A stretch of 5,322 bases of DNA. Origin: NORP240 sp942492445. Its GTDB lineage: Bacteria; Pseudomonadota; Gammaproteobacteria; Pseudomonadales; Pseudohongiellaceae. Under the pieces are notes generated by a model. That model was not told where the DNA came from, made no database searches, and saw only the letters and a list, made by a program, of their open reading frames with translations. The stretch covers positions 1 to 5,322 of the forward strand of contig CALOEW010000040.1 in the NCBI GenBank assembly GCA_942492445.1. Reading direction: 5' to 3'. The position numbers and the translations under genes are program-made. Of the stretch, positions 1-5,321 are shown piece by piece. Every line of letters begins with the position of its first letter. Position 1 is the stretch's first letter.

Positions 1-1
1 G

Positions 2-1144
2 ATCCTGGACACCTTTGCCGCCAAGCTGGCGGTGCGTCACGAGGAATTCACCGACCAGGGCCTGGAAGCCACTACACCCAAGGTCTCGCTGCGCTGGGAA
101 GCGCTGCCTGAGCTGGCGCTGCGCGCCTCCTGGGGCGAGAGCTTCCTGGCACCGACCTCGTACCAGACCCGTCCGGCCCGCATCAACGAGAACTGCACCG
201 ACATGTACTCCGGTATCGACGAGATCTCCGGCCAGGTGCTGATCGGCGGTGTGGCCTGTTCCTCGGGCAACCCGAATCTGGGCCCGGAAAACGCCGAGAT
301 CTTCAACATCGGCTTCTCCTGGCGGCCCACCGGCATGCTCGATGGCTTCGAACTTTCCATGGACTACCAGGAAATCGAGTACACCGACCGTATCCGTACC
401 CTCAGTGAGGACGACGTGGTGCGCCGGCAGTTCCAGGACATGCTGCGGGCCACCGGCCAGTCTGAAGCCGGGTACGACTCGACTCCGGGTACGGCTTCCC
501 GGGCGGCGGCCGATGCCTGGCTGGCGACAGCCGGAGCAAACTACCCCATCGACCGTTTTCCGGACGGCAAGATCTCGCGCGTGCTGATCCAGTCGGCCAA
601 CGTGGCGGCCTTCGACGTCAGCCTGATCGACTTCAAGGCCAGCTACAACTGGAGCCCGGGCGACTGGGGTACCTTCAACCACCGGTTCAACGTGACCTAC
701 TACGACAAGTACTCGTTCTCGGACTTCGACGGTTCCACGGTCGATCCCCTGGGCAAGCAGAACGCGCGCACCAACATCGCGCCGCCGTTGCCGGAAACCA
801 AGCTGGCCTTCGTGACCAACTGGTTCCGCAACAACCACAGTGCTTCCGTTTCGGTGAACTGGTTCAGCGCCATCGATCACGATGCCCAGGTGGTGGACCT
901 GTTCCCTTACGATGGGATATTCCAGCCACCTGATGAGATCGATGGGCAGGCCATAACGGACGTGCGTTATGCCTACCTGTTCAACGATTTCTTCGGCAGC
1001 GAAGTGACCTTGTCGGGCGGTATCAACAACCTGTTCGACGAGAAACCGCAGCTGACCGGTCAGATCGGTGGCTTCGAGTCACGGCTGGTGAACAACTGGT
1101 ATCGCCAGTTCTTCCTCTCCGTGGACATCACGCCGAATTTCTAA
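2..1144 (+). CDS. TonB-dependent outer-membrane receptor, C-terminal part
   Basis: The reading frame is open from the window edge and encodes 380 residues ending in a stop at 1142-1144. The N-terminal plug and first barrel strands lie outside the window. Seen: alternating amphipathic strands rich in aromatic residues; SWGESFLAPT at about residues 43-52 and NPNLGPENAE at about 90-99, both typical of the barrel of TonB-dependent receptors; INNLFDEKP at about 341-349, the usual penultimate-strand motif; and a final Phe, the outer-membrane insertion signal recognised by the BAM complex. Two cysteines (about 65 and 86) flank a probable extracellular loop and could form a disulfide. Family knowledge: these 22-strand barrels import siderophores, vitamins, glycans or peptides using TonB-ExbBD energy. 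The substrate cannot be told from this part. The gene is followed by two stem-loops and is convergent with the TPR-protein gene. Family call is firm; substrate unknown. Confidence 0.93.
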   Translation: MLDTFAAKLAVRHEEFTDQGLEATTPKVSLRWEALPELALRASWGESFLAPTSYQTRPARINENCTDMYSGIDEISGQVLIGGVACSSGNPNLGPENAEIFNIGFSWRPTGMLDGFELSMDYQEIEYTDRIRTLSEDDVVRRQFQDMLRATGQSEAGYDSTPGTASRAAADAWLATAGANYPIDRFPDGKISRVLIQSANVAAFDVSLIDFKASYNWSPGDWGTFNHRFNVTYYDKYSFSDFDGSTVDPLGKQNARTNIAPPLPETKLAFVTNWFRNNHSASVSVNWFSAIDHDAQVVDLFPYDGIFQPPDEIDGQAITDVRYAYLFNDFFGSEVTLSGGINNLFDEKPQLTGQIGGFESRLVNNWYRQFFLSVDITPNF

Positions 1145-1164
1145 GTGTTGAAATTCGACTGAGC

Positions 1165-1188
1165 GGTGGCCGGAAAGATCCGGCCGCC
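1165..1188 (+). other. stem-loop just downstream of the receptor stop codon
   Basis: A 10-bp stem (GGTGGCCGGA with TCCGGCCGCC, one G-T pair) closes a 4-base AAGA loop 20 bases after the receptor stop. No T tract follows, so it is not itself a canonical terminator. It may protect the mRNA 3' end or act together with the terminator at 1209-1241. Confidence 0.6.
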
Positions 1189-1208
1189 CGCTTCCGACAG
1201 AATAAAAT

Positions 1209-1241
1209 GCCAGGGCAGCCCAGCTGCTCTGGCTTTTTTTT
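1209..1241 (+). terminator. intrinsic terminator of the receptor gene, possibly bidirectional
   Basis: An 11-bp stem (GCCAGGGCAGC with GCTGCTCTGGC, one G-T pair) with a CCA loop is followed at once by eight T residues (1234-1241). Read on the minus strand, the same stem is followed by ATTTTATT, so it could also end transcripts of the convergent TPR gene, leaving that mRNA a 3' UTR of about 280 bases. Confidence 0.9.
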
Positions 1242-1519
1242 ATCCCCCGCGAGTTCGTCATTGCACTTTCGTTCCCGAGTAATCCCTGAATCAGCGCCGC
1301 AAGAGTCAGGCCTTCAGACGCAGCCTGCCAGCCCAAGATTTCAGTCGGCAGCACCTTGGCCGATACGAATCGGGCCTGACCATCAGGACAAACCGGGGCA
1401 GATCGTCTGCTGTTCTCCGCTGTCAGACAGGAACGTGAGTTTGCTACGCGGCGTGGCCGACAATGAATCGTCGGAGTGTGAACTGTTTTCAGGAACGGCA
1501 ATGACCCGGGAGAATCTGC
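1242..1519. other. intergenic stretch between convergent genes, no gene seen
   Basis: No reading frame here has a credible ribosome site or recognisable protein. Small inverted repeats are present, for example CCGAC/GTCGG at about 1457-1474, but none has a T tract on either strand. No other terminator for the minus-strand gene was found here. Confidence 0.6.
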
Positions 1520-2953
1520 TCATTCCGAGCTGTCAAATACCGCGTAATAGCGCAGGGTGCTTTCGAAGGGTTGCGGGATTCCGTCTTCCAGGCGGGGCCG
1601 GAAATGCACTGCGTGCAGCCGCCGGTTGAGAAGCCCGGAATCTATGGGCGGGTTATCGGGGGCTTCCAGCAATTCGAATTCGTTGGCGACACCCCGGTGT
1701 GTCTGGTAGGTCCCACCCACCCAGCGGGACACGGGGTTCAGTGAATCCAGGCGGAATCGCAACAGGATCGCTGTACCTTCCGGGCCGGGTGAAAAGTTCG
1801 TAATAGGGGCGGTCTCCGGGAATGAAACGAAGGGCATGGCTTCGAACCATTCCTGAAAGTGAAACAGGTGTTCCATGGCGGATGCAGTGGTAGCGGCGGT
1901 GGCACTTTCCGAGTCGGCTCCCCTGGACCCGGCCGACTCCGTGGCTGCCAGGTCCGCATCGACGGAGACATAGAGTACCGGCACCGGAATAATCCGGGGC
2001 CGGGCGAGAAAGCGCTCGAGTTTACCCGCGTCGACCTGTGCTGCCCGCAGGGCGTCATAGGCTTCTTTGTAGGCATCCTCGGCATCATCGCGATCAAACA
2101 GCAGGTGCCAGTCGGCGCGATACAGTTCGATCATGGCGCCCAATTCGGCGGAACCCTCGCCACTGTCGGAGAACTTGCGCTGCAGGTCAGCGAAAAGCCT
2201 CAGCCCGGCGCGGTGGTAACGCGCCCGGGAAATGCGCTTGGGCACCACCCACCTGGAACCCGGCACGATGCCGCGCAGGGCATAGCCGGTGGTGTCGACT
2301 CGTTCAATGGCAGTAGCCTGTAAATAGAACTGCTTGATAAGGCTGTAGTAAATCGGGATACGCCGCGGATCGGAAGGCCCCCAGGCGGCTTCACTGAGTC
2401 TCAGGGCCATGTAGGTGAGGTCTTCAGCCTCGCGATAGTGATCCGCCTGTTCGCCCGGATCGTCGGCTGAAACCGCCAGCAGGTGGTAGGCGCTCATCCT
2501 GAGCAGGTTGTCGACGACCGAGACCTCGGTGTTGACGCGCTTTTCCAGCAACAGCCAGTAAACATGGTCCAATGACGCATTAGCCGCGGCCCAGTTGTCA
2601 GCCCGGATCTGGCTCTCCAGCAGTTCGAAATAAAGGGGCACCTGCTCGGCGGTAAACAGCCCGTAATTAAACCGCTGTATCTGGATGGCCCGGTCCAGCA
2701 GGGAGCTGGCTTCGGAATAGAGATTCAATCCGGTGGCAGTGTCGGCGAGTGCAACCAGGTTTTCAAGGAGTGCCGGATCGTAGGAACCCAGGGTCTGTTC
2801 CAGTTCCGAGATCTGCTGCTGCAGCGTCTGGTAGCGGCCCCGGTCGATGTCCTGGGCCGAGATCTGCCCACAGATGCCTAGCAGCAACACACCGGCAAGG
2901 ATGGCGCGAAGGGAGCAGTCGGAAAAGGCAGCAACGTGGAACCGGATTGTCAT
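1520..2953 (-). CDS. secreted TPR-like protein with a TonB-C-like C-terminus
   Basis: From the ATG at 2951-2953 this gives 477 residues. Two in-frame ATGs further upstream (3004, 3031) would add 17 or 26 residues, but the chosen start places a normal signal peptide at the front: a short n-region, hydrophobic core at about 15-28 (AILAGVLLLGIC), and a likely cleavage after ISA or ISAQ at 33/34. No start has a strong Shine-Dalgarno. There is no lipobox, because Ile precedes the Cys. Residues about 35-140 are helical with TPR-like spacing (YSEASSLLDRAIQIQ, then WAAANASLDHVYWLLL), and a further TPR-like pair lies near 280-308 (DDAEDAYKEAYDALRAA). An Ala/Ser-rich linker spans about 335-360. Residues about 395-472 resemble the TonB C-terminal fold: a starting strand (ILLRFRLDS), then HFRPRLEDGIPQP followed by a final YYAVF strand. 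Inference: a periplasmic protein-interaction factor, possibly serving TonB-dependent transport. TPR call moderate, TonB-C call tentative, exact role unknown. Confidence 0.8.
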   Translation of the reverse strand: MTIRFHVAAFSDCSLRAILAGVLLLGICGQISAQDIDRGRYQTLQQQISELEQTLGSYDPALLENLVALADTATGLNLYSEASSLLDRAIQIQRFNYGLFTAEQVPLYFELLESQIRADNWAAANASLDHVYWLLLEKRVNTEVSVVDNLLRMSAYHLLAVSADDPGEQADHYREAEDLTYMALRLSEAAWGPSDPRRIPIYYSLIKQFYLQATAIERVDTTGYALRGIVPGSRWVVPKRISRARYHRAGLRLFADLQRKFSDSGEGSAELGAMIELYRADWHLLFDRDDAEDAYKEAYDALRAAQVDAGKLERFLARPRIIPVPVLYVSVDADLAATESAGSRGADSESATAATTASAMEHLFHFQEWFEAMPFVSFPETAPITNFSPGPEGTAILLRFRLDSLNPVSRWVGGTYQTHRGVANEFELLEAPDNPPIDSGLLNRRLHAVHFRPRLEDGIPQPFESTLRYYAVFDSSE

Positions 2954-3100
2954 TGATTTCAGAGATTCCAGTTCGATTGACGCTGGGGAACGAAAATTCA
3001 GCATAAGGCTGACACACTCTCTCGGCACCATGCAGCCAGTGTCAGGGCCGTGATGGAGGCACAGCCAAAATCAGAACGCATCAGCGTCTGGCTAAAGGCT

Positions 3101-3129
3101 TCCATACCGTGACACCCCCAACTTGTCCA
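3101..3129 (-). promoter_or_regulatory. possible sigma70-type promoter for the TPR gene
   Basis: On the minus strand TGGACA (5 of 6 to the -35 consensus) is followed after 17 bases by TATGGA (3 of 6 to the -10). Transcription would start near 3094 and leave a leader of about 140 bases to the ATG at 2953. The leader could form a small stem at 3072-3090 (ACGC/GCGT plus CAG/CTG around a bulged A). The -10 is poor, so this is a candidate only. Confidence 0.3.
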
Positions 3130-3253
3130 GCCTGTTGCCGGATTCGGGCGACACTATCCAATGTATCATCTGTTTGCCCGTCTGTCTTCACCCGTGAATC
3201 TGCGTTGCGCCACATTTGGTTCAACTGTCATGGGCGGGGTGCAAATTTTAATA

Positions 3254-3276
3254 ATTTTGCTCATTGCTGTCCCACA
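3254..3276 (-). repeat. 23-bp inverted repeat, left copy
   Basis: Read on the minus strand it begins TGTGGGACAGCAATGAG and is identical over 23 bases to 3457-3479. On its outer side the sequence continues into AAAATTTG (minus strand), which is also found outside the right copy, so similarity extends imperfectly past the perfect core. Confidence 0.95.
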
Positions 3277-3285
3277 ATATCATGA

Positions 3286-3296
3286 GGGGGGGGGGG
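3286..3296 (+). repeat. run of 11 G residues
   Basis: A homopolymer of eleven Gs sits ten bases inside the left inverted repeat. A second G-rich block (GGGGCGGGGGG) lies at about 3370-3380. Such tracts slip during replication and sequencing, so the true length may differ. Confidence 0.9.
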
Positions 3297-3456
3297 CCGC
3301 AATCGAAGGGACAGCGCCGCGGAGGAAAAATGACCGTTTCAGGGCGTGTTATCGAGGAGGCACCCTGGAGGGGCGGGGGGCCACCTATCTCATTCAACTC
3401 TCGGTTGATGTCTGCAAGCCGGAGCATTGCGGTAGTTAAGCGGAGATTCCTTAAAA

Positions 3457-3479
3457 TGTGGGACAGCAATGAGCAAAAT
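3457..3479 (+). repeat. 23-bp inverted repeat, right copy
   Basis: It is a perfect reverse complement of 3254-3276, beginning TGTGGGACAGCAATGAG on the plus strand. A perfect 23-bp match in inverted orientation within 230 bases is far beyond chance and indicates a functional or duplicated site. Confidence 0.95.
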
Positions 3480-3491
3480 CGGTACTTTTTA

Positions 3492-3511
3492 AAAATTTGG
3501 GACATCAATGA
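3492..3511 (+). repeat. degenerate direct copy of the 23-bp repeat
   Basis: AAAATTTGGGACATCAATGA matches 18 of 20 bases of 3453-3472, offset by 39 bases in the same orientation. Subterminal direct copies of a terminal repeat are typical of transposase-binding ends. Confidence 0.8.
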
Positions 3512-3519
3512 ATTCTGCT

Positions 3520-3532
3520 ATTTTGCTATTGG
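3520..3532 (-). repeat. partial inverted copy of the repeat
   Basis: ATTTTGCTATTGG resembles the start of the left copy (ATTTTGCTCATTG) with one base missing, then diverges. At this length it could be chance. Confidence 0.35.
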
Positions 3533-3617
3533 TATATAGGTAGAGGGCAGATTCGGAAAGTCACTGGCGGTCAGGCCGGCGGGTTTTGCCTGGCAGGCTC
3601 TGCGCATGAGTAAAGTA

Positions 3618-3644
3618 AGCCGAAGGCATCCATGCGCTTCGGCT
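3618..3644 (+). other. stem-loop in the gene-free stretch
   Basis: AGCCGAAG pairs perfectly with CTTCGGCT (8 bp) around an 11-base loop that itself contains GCAT/ATGC. A competing pairing, GCGCATG (3602-3608) with CATGCGC (3631-3637), would exclude the first. No T tract follows, so it is not a standard terminator. Confidence 0.5.
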
Positions 3645-3910
3645 CGTCAGGAGAGAAACAGCAACCCGACTTCCTGAACGGCCAAACAGCTGCTGCCGTC
3701 CTCTCGATCGTCGATCAGATCAAGAATTGTCTGGGCTTTGAACCCTGCCAACCGGCGCAGCCCTGAGGCTGCACAGATCTGGCGCAGGATTCTGATCAAA
3801 GCCACCACTTGTTGCCGGGCACACCGTCAGTCGGCCTGGGGAGGGGACACAACACCACGGCAGTCCTGACTGGAGTATTCCCGGTTTGCTTTTTCTTATT
3901 TTTTGTCTGT

Positions 3911-3921
3911 CAACAGTTGCG
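3911..3921 (+). repeat. 11-base direct repeat, first copy
   Basis: CAACAGTTGCG recurs exactly at 4017-4027, about 106 bases on. The second copy lies in a 13-base odd palindrome (CGCAACAGTTGCG, 4015-4027). It could be a protein-binding site pair or chance. Confidence 0.4.
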
Positions 3922-3959
3922 TTCGCAGGGCCCCACAACCCGTTGCATGGAAAAACTGA

Positions 3960-3973
3960 CTCCTCCGGAGGAG
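3960..3973. repeat. 14-base perfect palindrome
   Basis: CTCCTCCGGAGGAG is its own reverse complement. It could bind a dimeric regulator or form a short hairpin. No gene starts close enough to assign an operator role. Confidence 0.5.
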
Positions 3974-4014
3974 AGCCGGATACCGCGAGCAACAGCACTC
4001 ATGCAATTGGCAAA

Positions 4015-4027
4015 CGCAACAGTTGCG
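4015..4027. repeat. second copy of the 11-base repeat within an odd palindrome
   Basis: CGCAACAGTTGCG reads the same on both strands except at the central base. Its last 11 bases equal 3911-3921. Confidence 0.4.
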
Positions 4028-4119
4028 GCTTCAATCGCGGACTAAAGTAGCACATACCTTTCCAATAGTGAATATTCAAATAAAACTATAATAACATTTA
4101 ACAGTTTAATTGAAGAGTT

Positions 4120-4166
4120 TGCAGCCGGCCACCGGCAGTGGCCAGGGCACACTGTCGCCGGCTGCA
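4120..4166 (+). other. large GC-rich stem-loop, possible structured RNA or terminator
   Basis: The outer stem is 10 bp (TGCAGCCGGC with GCCGGCTGCA). After a 4-base bulge on the left (CACC) an inner 7-bp stem (GGCAGTG with CACTGTC, one G-T pair) closes a 9-base loop. A T tract (4181-4185) follows about 15 bases later, too far for a textbook terminator. A consensus -10 hexamer TATAAT lies at 4087-4092, about 30 bases upstream, but no -35 is visible. A small RNA of about 90 bases is conceivable. Structure is clear, role is not. Confidence 0.55.
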
Positions 4167-4211
4167 GGGCCGTTATCCCGTTTTTATTCCGGAGGTGAGC
4201 TCGTAACAAAT

Positions 4212-4221
4212 TGATTAATCA
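4212..4221. promoter_or_regulatory. 10-base palindrome in the AT-rich upstream region
   Basis: TGATTAATCA is a perfect palindrome about 180 bases upstream of the gene at 4398, and could be an operator half-site pair. In AT-rich DNA a chance origin is also plausible. Confidence 0.25.
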
Positions 4222-4256
4222 CAATAAAAAATTAGGTGACTAAAAGACTAAGGTAT

Positions 4257-4285
4257 TTGCGTAATTGTGGCAGAACCCTTATCCT
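4257..4285 (+). promoter_or_regulatory. possible promoter for the gene at 4398
   Basis: TTGCGT (3 of 6 to the -35) and TATCCT (4 of 6 to the -10) are separated by exactly 17 bases. The predicted start near 4292 would leave a leader of about 105 bases. It is the best-spaced pair I found between the stem-loop and the ATG, but weak. Confidence 0.3.
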
Positions 4286-4397
4286 AGACGGTCAGTGAAC
4301 ATACTTTAAAAGACTGATGCAGCCGAGCCCTGGTATCAGAACCTTCTTATGCAATGTTCCGATCACCCCAATTTTTTGAGAGTGGATGGAGATTACG

Positions 4398-4544
4398 ATG
4401 CAGAAATGGAAGAGAGTCCCCTACCGTGGAATCGCCCTGGCAGTCGCTGCGTTACTGGGAGCCCAGGCGCAGTCTGCCCTGGCTGACGAGCCTGTCACCT
4501 ACGCCGGTGACGTGGCCGCGATTATTAATGAAATTATTCCGTAA
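4398..4544 (+). pseudogene. 5' fragment of a secreted cytochrome-c-like gene, cut at the join
   Basis: The ATG at 4398-4400 has a good ribosome site (GGAG at 4388-4391, 6-base gap). The 48-codon frame starts with a clear signal peptide: MQKWKR, then a hydrophobic run GIALAVAALLGAQA, and likely cleavage after ALA at residue 29. The mature part, DEPVTYAGDVAAIINE, matches the way many periplasmic c-type cytochrome-domain proteins begin, where the next residues are normally Asn-Cys and a CxxCH haem site. Here the sequence turns to Ile-Ile-Pro-stop after residue 45, with no CxxCH. Homology therefore ends at about 4532, where GC-rich DNA gives way to AT-rich DNA. Start and secretion are well supported; the cytochrome assignment rests on about 15 residues. 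The rest of the gene is missing, not merely frameshifted. Confidence 0.65.
4521..4538. other. join between GC-rich and AT-rich DNA
   Basis: Two coding sequences in different frames are each interrupted here: the cytochrome-like frame loses family resemblance after 4532, and the membrane-protein frame has family character only from about 4530 on. ATTATT occurs twice (4521-4526 and 4533-4538), which could be the microhomology used in a join. The exact breakpoint cannot be fixed within this span. Confidence 0.7.
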
Positions 4545-5013
4545 AATGTTTTGGTATGGATTGATAATTGGATTTATTGGAAATGCAATGTATACATACG
4601 GAATGGAACATACCAGTCAATTAGATATGAAACCCATGACATTATTTGCTGTTATTGGTTCAGGATTTGGAAATCCATTTATGACAATGTTTTACATATC
4701 ATCAATAGTACTTATATCGCAAAAGGATTGGCTAAAGAACTTATTAAACCGTATGTCGTATGTTGGGCGTATGGCTTTAACAAACTACCTTATACACTCT
4801 ATAATTTGTACAACTTTGTTTTATAACTATGGCTTCGGATTATATACAAAAGTTAATATCTGGCAAGGTATTCTAATTGTGATTGCAATTTATGGTCTTC
4901 AGTTGTGGTACAGCAAACTATGGTTGCAACGCTTTTATTTTGGTCCTTTTGAATGGTTATGGCGCACATTAACTTATAGAAAACGACAACCGTTTAAAAT
5001 TATAGCTGAATAG
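4528..5013 (+). pseudogene. DUF418/YeiB-like membrane protein, C-terminal part
   Basis: Counted from the in-frame ATG at 4528 this is 161 residues, less than half the usual length (roughly 400) of DUF418 proteins; the N-terminal helices are absent. That ATG has no ribosome site and is used here only as a boundary. Seen: four hydrophobic segments (about 8-20, 36-62, 82-106, 112-130), the family motif GRMALTNYL at 80-88, CTTLFYNYGFGLY at 94-106, and the C-terminal signature FGPFEWLWRTLTY at 138-150 followed by basic residues. Family knowledge: DUF418 proteins are multi-span inner-membrane proteins related to acyltransferase-3-type proteins, with no settled function. Codon use is AT-rich, unlike everything upstream of 4520. 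The frame stays open upstream of the join into GC-rich DNA by chance, so a long hybrid reading is not a real protein. Family call is firm; the gene is incomplete. Confidence 0.85.
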
Positions 5014-5034
5014 GATTTATATTTTTTATAAAAG

Positions 5035-5063
5035 CAAAGGCGGAATTATAAGTTCCGCCTTTG
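5035..5063. terminator. bidirectional intrinsic terminator
   Basis: An 11-bp perfect stem (CAAAGGCGGAA with TTCCGCCTTTG) encloses a 7-base loop. The plus strand continues TTTC; the minus strand continues CTTTTAT. It sits between convergent genes, 21 bases after the DUF418 stop and 19 bases beyond the S9 stop, so it probably serves both. This supports the AT-rich block being one native piece of genome. Confidence 0.85.
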
Positions 5064-5082
5064 TTTCGTATTGGGTGTTGCT

Positions 5083-5321
5083 TTATTCAATCGGGATTTC
5101 AACTTCTTCACCCCAGATATATTTCCCAAACCATTGCCAGTTGTGCCATGTTGCAGCTAGCTCTCTTTTGGCTTCCTAATACCATGTCCAAAGCCTTTGT
5201 AAATAACCAATCTGGTATCTACGCCCATATCTTGTAGACCTTGAAAAAGCTCGTAAGCGTTCGGAACAGGAACTCTTTTATCGAACTCTCCGTGTTGTAT
5301 TAAGGTTGGTGTTGTTGCATT
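5083..5321 (-). pseudogene. S9 prolyl-oligopeptidase-type peptidase, C-terminus, frameshifted
   Basis: The minus strand reads in from the window end with TPTLIQHGEFDKRVPVPNAY, then LVIYKGFGHGI: this is the end of an S9-family alpha/beta hydrolase catalytic domain. The Asp in GEFDKRVP (codon 5280-5282) and the His in GFGHG (codon 5184-5186) fit the Asp and His of the Ser-Asp-His triad; the Ser lies outside the window. This frame meets TAG at 5157-5159. Moving one frame at GAGAG (5161-5165) restores the family ending, LAATWHNWQWFGKYIWGEE through to a stop at 5083-5085. A single missing base, probably in a former GAGAGA, explains it. Whether this is a true mutation or a sequencing error cannot be told. 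Such peptidases are often secreted and cleave peptides or act on dipeptides. Confidence 0.85.

Larger units (their letters stand above)
3254..3532. mobile_element. repeat cluster, possible insertion-sequence ends or MITE-like relic
   Basis: Two perfect 23-bp inverted copies (3254-3276 and 3457-3479) enclose 180 bases, and two degenerate copies follow at 3492-3511 and 3520-3532. The copies at 3457 and 3276 each begin TGT when read away from the 180-base centre. Together with the second direct copy 39 bases further in, this recalls the multiply repeated ends of IS21-type elements. Family assignment is inference: no transposase is present, and no target-site duplication was identified. The alternative is a short non-autonomous element bounded by these repeats. 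Confidence 0.45.
3541..4397. other. about 860 bases without a supportable gene
   Basis: No frame gives a recognisable protein. A 44-codon frame from an ATG at 3632 lacks a good ribosome site, and a frame through 3809-4045 owes its hydrophobic patch to a T-rich tract (3890-3905). The first 500 bases are GC-rich and contain stem-loops and palindromes listed separately. About 4045-4120 and 4200-4260 are AT-rich and flank a GC-rich stem-loop. The stretch could be decayed mobile or coding DNA plus the regulatory region of the gene at 4398. Confidence 0.55.

Noticed and set aside
1207..1629. A 140-codon plus-strand frame
   Set aside because: It begins inside the terminator stem, overlaps the end of the TPR gene on the other strand, and shows no recognisable protein features.
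1738..2323. Several long frames on both strands inside the TPR gene
   Set aside because: They are shadows of a GC-rich coding sequence; only the 1520-2953 minus-strand frame has a signal peptide and repeat-helix pattern.
3222..3241. A possible outer left copy mirroring the degenerate repeat at 3492-3511
   Set aside because: Only scattered matches at the mirrored position; not above chance without gaps.
3254..3532. CRISPR array
   Set aside because: Copies are mixed in orientation, few, and unevenly spaced, with no repeat-spacer periodicity.
3330..3539. A 69-codon frame with GGAGG just upstream of its ATG
   Set aside because: Its second half is simply translation through the DNA repeats (giving KMWDSNE and KIWDINE), it matches no protein I know, and the ribosome-site gap is only 4 bases. 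Probably chance.
3809..4045. A 78-codon plus-strand frame with a hydrophobic patch (CFFLFFV)
   Set aside because: The patch comes from a T-rich tract, the start would be TTG without a ribosome site, and nothing in it is recognisable.
4014..4045. Integron attC-like core sites near GCAAC/GTTGC
   Set aside because: The sequences do not fit the RYYYAAC and GTTRRRY pattern with proper spacing, and no cassette or integrase is present.
4354..4527. Upstream extension of the DUF418 frame beginning MFRSPQFF
   Set aside because: This part is read out of frame through the leader and signal-peptide codons of the cytochrome-like gene at 4398 and has no membrane-protein character; it is open only by chance.
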